Assembly: GCA_963712835.1 (NCBI GenBank)
Contig: CAVQJJ010000008.1
Span: 1-64,000 of the forward strand
DNA from: DATARH01 sp963712835
GTDB taxonomy: Bacteria; Pseudomonadota; Alphaproteobacteria; ATCC43930; CGMCC-115725
Length of the DNA: 64,000 nucleotides
Reading direction: 5' to 3'
Part shown: one piece after another, positions 59,835-64,000 of the stretch
Layout of the letters: every line of letters starts with the position of its first letter
How positions within the stretch are numbered: the stretch's first letter is position 1
The notes under the pieces: model-generated
Database searches by the model: none
Seen by the model: only the letters and a program-made list of their open reading frames with translations
Told to the model about the DNA's origin: nothing
Program-made: the position numbers and the translations under genes

Positions 59835-61014
59835 ATGCACCGCAGCACCGACCGCATCCTGACGACCCATGTCGGCAGCCTGCCGCGCCCGGCCGACCTC
59901 TACGCGATGATCGAGGCAAAGCAGGAAGGGGGCGCGATCGATGAGGCCGCGTTCGGTGCACGGGTCAAATTGGCGGTCGCCGAAATCGTCAAGCGTCAAG
60001 CCAATGCCGGCATCGACATCGTCGCCGACGGCGAGATGGGCCGGGTCGGCTTCATCCCCTATGTCAACGAGCGTCTGACGGGCATCGAGCCGAGCCCTGG
60101 CGAGATCGCCTCGTATTGGAACGAGTTCACGTGAATACAAGGCGTTCCCCGAGTTCTACGCCTGGGCGCAGAGCCAGGCCGGCGCCGCCGGCCGCGCCGG
60201 CCGCACGCGCTGGATGTGCACCGGCCCGGTCTCGTACAAGGGCCACGCCGCGCTCGCCGCCGACATCGCCAATCTCAAGGCGGCGATGAGCGGACTGCCA
60301 AAGGGACTTGGCGTCGTCGAGGCATTCATGCCGGCGGTGTCGCCGGCCAATCTGGTGAACTGGAACCGCAATCTCTTCTACAAGACGGAAGAGGAATATC
60401 TCTACGCGGTCGCTGACGCGCTGCGCGCGGAATATCAGGCGGTTATCGATGCAGGTCTGATCCTGCAAATCGACGACCCGCTGCTAAGCTCCTATTACGT
60501 CATGCACCCCGAGGTGAGCCTCGCCGGCTGGCGCGAGTGGGCCGGGACGCGCGTTGCGGCGCTCAACCATGCGCTGCGCGGCCTGCCGCAGGACCGCATC
60601 CGCCACCACACCTGCTACAGCATCAATATCGGGCCGCGCGTCCACGATCTCGAACTGAAGCACATCGTCGAGACGCTCTTATCGATCGACGCCGGCGCCT
60701 ATTCCTTCGAGGCCGCCAACCCGCGCCACGAGCACGAATGGCGCGTGTGGGAACATGTGAAGCTGCCGGAGGGCAAGGCGCTCATCCCCGGCGTCATCAC
60801 CCATTCCTCGAACATCGTCGAACATGAAGAGTTGGTGGCCGAGCGCATCGGTCGCTTCGCCAAGGTGGTCGGCAAGGAAAACGTCATCGCCGGCGCCGAT
60901 TGCGGCTTCGCCAGCTTCGCCGCGACCTGCGAGGTTCACCCGAGCGTCGTTTGGGTCAAGCTCGCCGCGCTCGCCCAAGGCGCGCGCATTGCCAGCAAGG
61001 AATTGTGGAGGTAG
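59835..61014 (+). pseudogene. cobalamin-independent methionine synthase-like protein, frameshifted
   Basis: From ATG 59835 (GGGAGA upstream) the text is RILTTHVGSLPRPADLYAMI, then IVADGEMGRVGFIPYVNERL, the MetE-C/UROD-like barrel start. The frame stops at 60132-60134 after YWNEFT. One base earlier or later restores REYKAFPEFYAWAQSQ and the rest: MCTGPVSYKGHAALAADIAN, LQIDDPLLSSYYVMHPEV, HTCYSINIGPRVHDLELKHI and AGADCGFASFA, with the zinc cysteine. So a single-base shift near 60126-60132 splits an otherwise whole gene of about 393 codons. Not a full-length MetE; short MetE-like proteins often act in catabolic methyl transfer. Confidence 0.87.
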
Positions 61015-61019
61015 CGACT

Positions 61020-61436
61020 TTACTGCGGCGATCGCTTCAGCTCGACGTCATACGTGCAGTAGAGGCTCCATACCTGCCCGGAGAAACCACCGCCGACGAT
61101 CCGGCCGGACAGAGCGACCCCGCCGGCAGGCTCGGGAGAGCTGCCGGAAACATCGCCATCGGCCGTGACGGAGCCGCTGACCTGTCCCTGATAGGTCGGG
61201 TTGAACGTGTACGTCGCGACACTGCCCTTTACGGTCATGCGCCGCTTGAACGGCCCCTTGAGGCATTGCGAATAGTTGGCGACGGGACCGCCCTCGATGA
61301 GCCGCTGCGTACCGACATAGACCCCGTCATAATGCGTCGATTGCGCACCCGCGGGGCTTGAGGCTGAGGCCAGCATCAGGGCGGCCATTCCCAGTCGACT
61401 AAATTGACCCCTCGCCGGTCCCCAATGTTCGTTCAT
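61020..61436 (-). CDS. secreted small protein of unknown function
   Basis: A 138-residue protein with a signal peptide (LGMAALMLASASSPAGA-Q). The mature part is beta-rich: HYDGVYVGTQRLIEGGP, FKRRMTVKGSVATYTFNPTY and GQVSGSVTADGDVSGSS, with two cysteines (SQCLKGP and LYCTYDVE). No named family recognised, though short secreted proteins with a similar DGxYxG opening are common in alphaproteobacteria. Convergent with the MetE-like gene. Confidence 0.7.
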   Translation of the reverse strand: MNEHWGPARGQFSRLGMAALMLASASSPAGAQSTHYDGVYVGTQRLIEGGPVANYSQCLKGPFKRRMTVKGSVATYTFNPTYQGQVSGSVTADGDVSGSSPEPAGGVALSGRIVGGGFSGQVWSLYCTYDVELKRSPQ

Positions 61437-61512
61437 CGCCCGCCCACGCTCTCCCTTTCCAGGAGGCTAGCAGCGGCAATCGGGAGCGTCGACCCTAACG
61501 GGCCGCCGCTGT

Positions 61513-61941
61513 TTAGCTCCAGGCGAAAAGCTTCCGCCACAGCGCGCCCGCCCAGCCGTTCTGGCTGGTCGCGGCATAATCGTTCCAGCGCACGCTGGCC
61601 GCGACTGCTTCCGCGCGCGGCAGCGCCGCCTTTCCGGAGAGCACGTTCGTCCGCGTCCGGTGCAGCACGGCGATCACATCGCCCCGCATGGTCTGCGGGT
61701 GGTCGTTGAACGACTCGATGCAGCAGAATTCCCGCCCTGTTACCTCCGCGGCCGCCTTGAGAATGATCGGTTCAAAGACTTCGGCGATGCCGTGGACGTT
61801 GAGCACTTCCTTGAGGCAATAACGGCCGTTCGGGGTTCGATAGGTGTGCTTGACCCATTGGCCCGGGGTCTCCATGAGCTCGACGACCTGATCGAATTTT
61901 GCCAGATAGTTGAAAGGCGTCTCTATTCCGTCGAACGGCAT
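61513..61941 (-). CDS. hypothetical protein, 142 residues
   Basis: ATG 61941 has GGAGG seven bases upstream. Text: MPFDGIETPFNYLAKFDQVV, MCETPGQ-like VELMETPGQWVKHTYRTPNG and a C-terminal WNDYAATSQNGWAGALWRKL. No membrane or signal segment. I cannot assign a family. It is divergent from the LLM oxidoreductase gene. The frame is open far upstream of the start, but that text is not protein-like. Confidence 0.7.
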   Translation of the reverse strand: MPFDGIETPFNYLAKFDQVVELMETPGQWVKHTYRTPNGRYCLKEVLNVHGIAEVFEPIILKAAAEVTGREFCCIESFNDHPQTMRGDVIAVLHRTRTNVLSGKAALPRAEAVAASVRWNDYAATSQNGWAGALWRKLFAWS

Positions 61942-62058
61942 GTGTGCCTCCAACCTTCGATGAGATGCATCACGGAAACGCGGCACTCCGGCTGGGGTTC
62001 CAGCTAGAGGCGGCATCGTGATCCGTGCGACACTTCGCATCAGGGAAGGACGCGCGAC

Positions 62059-63111
62059 ATGCAATTCGGATATTTCACGCTCAGCGACAACCACTACGAC
62101 AACAACCCGCGCGACGCGAACCGCTTTATCGCCGACATCCTCGACGAGGCGGTCTATGCGGAGGAGGTCGGGCTCAATTCGGCGTGGATCGGCGAGCATC
62201 ATTTCTCGACGCTGGGCGTACTTTCCTGCCCCGACCTCGTGCTCGCCCAGGTCGCCGCGCGGACGAGAAAAATTCGCCTCGCGCCCGCGGTTTCAGTGTT
62301 GCCGCTGCACCACCCGATCCGCGTCGCCGAGCAATGGGCGACGCTCGACCTGTTGTCCGGCGGACGCGTCGATTTCGCCGCCGGACGCGGTTACGACCGG
62401 CGCGAGTACGCCCCGTTCGACGTGCCGTTCGACGACAACCAGTCGCTGTTCGAGGAGGGCATGGAAGTCGTCCGCCGGCTGTGGTCGAGCGCGGCGCCGT
62501 TGACCCATCATGGCCGCCACTATCACTTCGACAATATCGCGATCACGCCGCAGCCGGTGCAGCGGCCGATCCCGGCCTATGTCGCTTCGTTCTCCAAGCC
62601 GTCGATCGAGCTGGCCGCGCGGCTCGGCTGTCATTTGATCGTCGCGCCGTTCGCCGCGGCAATGACCTTTGGCGGCATGCGCCAGGTCCACGACCTTTAC
62701 GCCGAGACCTGCGAGCGCCACGGCAACCGGCCCGGCCGGTTGATGTGCAGCTACTTCCTGCACTTCGCCGACACGCCGCAAGAGGAGGCGGCAGCCCGCG
62801 CCCGGCAGGTGCGCTATTACAAGGAATGCCTGATCGCGGCGTTTCCCGGCGAACCGGCGACCGCGCCGCCGAGCTACCGCTATTTCGTCGAGATCGTCGA
62901 CCGGCTGCACAAGGTGCGTCCGGAAGATCTGAGCGAGAACTCGGTGCTGATTGGCTCGCCCGCGCGCATCGCCGACACATTGCGGCGCGTCGCCGACGCC
63001 GGGGTCGCCGAAGTCATCCTTTACTTCAATGTCGGCCTGAAGCCGCACGCCCAGGTCAAGGACGAGATGGCCCGCTTCATGGCCGAAATCGCGCCGCACT
63101 TCGCCGGTTAG
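62059..63111 (+). CDS. LLM-class flavin-dependent oxidoreductase
   Basis: A 350-residue luciferase-like monooxygenase: MQFGYFTLSDNHYDNNPRDA, EEVGLNSAWIGEHHFSTLGV, LSGGRVDFAAGRGYDRREYA and the C-terminal IADTLRRVADAGVAEVILYF. It uses FMNH2 or F420; substrate unknown. GGAAGGA precedes the ATG. Complete, unlike the gene at the left edge, to which it is only distantly related. Confidence 0.93.
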   Translation: MQFGYFTLSDNHYDNNPRDANRFIADILDEAVYAEEVGLNSAWIGEHHFSTLGVLSCPDLVLAQVAARTRKIRLAPAVSVLPLHHPIRVAEQWATLDLLSGGRVDFAAGRGYDRREYAPFDVPFDDNQSLFEEGMEVVRRLWSSAAPLTHHGRHYHFDNIAITPQPVQRPIPAYVASFSKPSIELAARLGCHLIVAPFAAAMTFGGMRQVHDLYAETCERHGNRPGRLMCSYFLHFADTPQEEAAARARQVRYYKECLIAAFPGEPATAPPSYRYFVEIVDRLHKVRPEDLSENSVLIGSPARIADTLRRVADAGVAEVILYFNVGLKPHAQVKDEMARFMAEIAPHFAG

Positions 63112-63214
63112 GGCAAAAAGTTACAGATTGTTTACGCTGTGTGACGCGGCTCACATACGCACGGCGCGAACGACCTTAAATTGCCGGCATGAAAAGAATG
63201 TCGGGAGGTGTTCC

Positions 63215-63448
63215 ATGTCGCACGATTTGACTCGGTGGATCGAGGCCGCGGAAGCACGGCGGTTTAGCGAAGCGGTCATGTTCGAGCGCAGCGTCGGCGA
63301 GGGCGAGCGCCACTTCATGCATCTCGGCGACGTGATCGCCCATTTGCCGACATGGTTGCGCCTTGGCGTGAACCACGAGACGCTTGCGTCGATCGGCTGC
63401 CACACGGTCGTGCCTTTTCGCCGTCCCGCGGGTGGCCGCGACCACTAA
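63215..63448 (+). CDS. small hypothetical protein, 77 residues
   Basis: ATG 63215 has GGGAGG six bases upstream. The protein (SHDLTRWIEAAEARRFSEAV, then FMHLGDVIAHLPTWLRLGVN and TVVPFRRPAGG) has no signal or membrane segment and no family I recognise. The good ribosome site favours a real gene. It lies before a Crp/Fnr gene on the same strand. Confidence 0.6.
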   Translation: MSHDLTRWIEAAEARRFSEAVMFERSVGEGERHFMHLGDVIAHLPTWLRLGVNHETLASIGCHTVVPFRRPAGGRDH

Positions 63449-63534
63449 AGGCTCCGCAGCGCGGCAGGGCGCTTCCCGCGCCGCGGGAATGGCGTTATGT
63501 CTCACCTTCTCGTCGATCATGGCGGGAAGAGGCG

Positions 63535-64000
63535 ATGCCACTACCGGGCCCGAGCGAAAGACGCAAGGCATTTGAGGGCCACACTCTGTTCGGCAGGCTA
63601 CCGCAAGCCGATCTCGACGCGCTGTTGCTGCACGCACGGGCGGAGCGCTATTCCGCCGGCCGGGTGATTTTCACCAAGGGGTCGCCAGGCCGCAGCATGA
63701 TGGCGATCCTCAAGGGCAGCGTCCGGATCAGCACGCCGTCGCCCGCCGGCCCCGACATCGTGCTGACCATGCTGTCGGCGGGCGAGATTTTCGGCGAGAT
63801 CGCGCTGCTCGACGGCGCGGACCGTACCGCCGACGCCACCGCGATCACCGATTGCGAGCTTCTGGTGCTCGATCACCGCGATTTCGTGCCGTTTCTCGAG
63901 CGTCGCGCCGATTTGTGCCTGTTGTTGTTGAAATTGCTGTGTCAGCGGTTGCGGCGGACCGATCAGCAGGTGCAGGAGGCGATGTTCGGCCGGCTCGACG
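63535..64000 (+). CDS. Crp/Fnr-family regulator, N-terminal part
   Basis: The gene runs off the right edge. The visible 155 codons give a cyclic-nucleotide-binding-type domain: LFGRLPQADLDALLLHARAE, RVIFTKGSPGRSMMAILKGS, IVLTMLSAGEIFGEIALLDG and ADRTADATAITDCELLVLDH. The glycine and acidic residues of a cAMP site (GEIFGEIALLDG) are present, though cAMP binding is not certain. The DNA-binding part would lie outside the window. Ribosome site GGAAGAGG upstream. Confidence 0.9.
   Translation, partial: MPLPGPSERRKAFEGHTLFGRLPQADLDALLLHARAERYSAGRVIFTKGSPGRSMMAILKGSVRISTPSPAGPDIVLTMLSAGEIFGEIALLDGADRTADATAITDCELLVLDHRDFVPFLERRADLCLLLLKLLCQRLRRTDQQVQEAMFGRLD

Overview
The window is GC-rich chromosomal DNA from an alphaproteobacterium, most likely Rhodospirillales or Hyphomicrobiales. 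Three gene orders point there: ffh-rpsP-rimM-trmD-rplS-leuC-leuD-leuB; dapF-mtaB-ftsY; and chorismate mutase-hisC-tyrA divergent from metX-metW. GC-rich third positions, GTG/TTG starts, many 4-nt stop/start overlaps and many short palindromic repeats in the spacers fit the same picture. I found no rRNA, tRNA, CRISPR array, prophage or transposase.

Layout. 0-3 kb: the start of an LLM-class oxidoreductase, a GxxExxY protein bracketed by inverted repeats, a TauD/TfdA dioxygenase, a methyltransferase and a low-GC YxiG-like gene. 3-6.6 kb (minus): metX-metW followed by two tandem calcineurin-like phosphodiesterases. 6.8-10.8 kb: aromatic amino acid genes (chorismate mutase, hisC, tyrA) facing a DUF2125 protein. 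10.9-13 kb: a glutaredoxin/DinB-like gene with an in-frame TGA at its catalytic cysteine, a small membrane protein, a PRC-barrel protein and ChaC. 13-23 kb: a catabolic island (FMN hydroxyacid dehydrogenase, hydrolase, two MFS transporters, FAH hydrolase, IlvD-type dehydratase, Rieske oxygenase). 23.6-28.8 kb: Nudix, ftsY, mtaB, dapF, a secreted basic protein and a flavin-reductase-like protein with its XRE regulator. 29.9-36.8 kb: SRP/ribosome operon running into leuCDB. 36.9-44.4 kb: a histidine-rich repeat protein, prpE, GFA, acyl-CoA synthetase, FAD dehydrogenase and amidohydrolase. 44.5-49.3 kb: porin divergent from a Crp/Fnr regulator, then kup. 49.5-55.2 kb: secreted proteins, two DUF465 proteins, ubiX, a diguanylate cyclase, purE-purK and a receiver. 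55.3-64 kb: peripheral metabolism, including two genes each broken by a single-base frameshift (Gfo/Idh and MetE-like), and a Crp/Fnr gene cut by the window edge.

The most striking item is 10863-11630: an otherwise intact reading frame whose first CxxC cysteine codon is TGA, leaving a U-T-S-C arrangement with a possible stem-loop just downstream. A selenoprotein is a serious possibility, though a point mutation or base error is not excluded. Also notable: a palindromic repeat carried in frame inside mtaB, nested perfect inverted repeats inside the leu operon, a terminator-like hairpin in the ffh leader, and the phosphodiesterase pair placed behind metXW.
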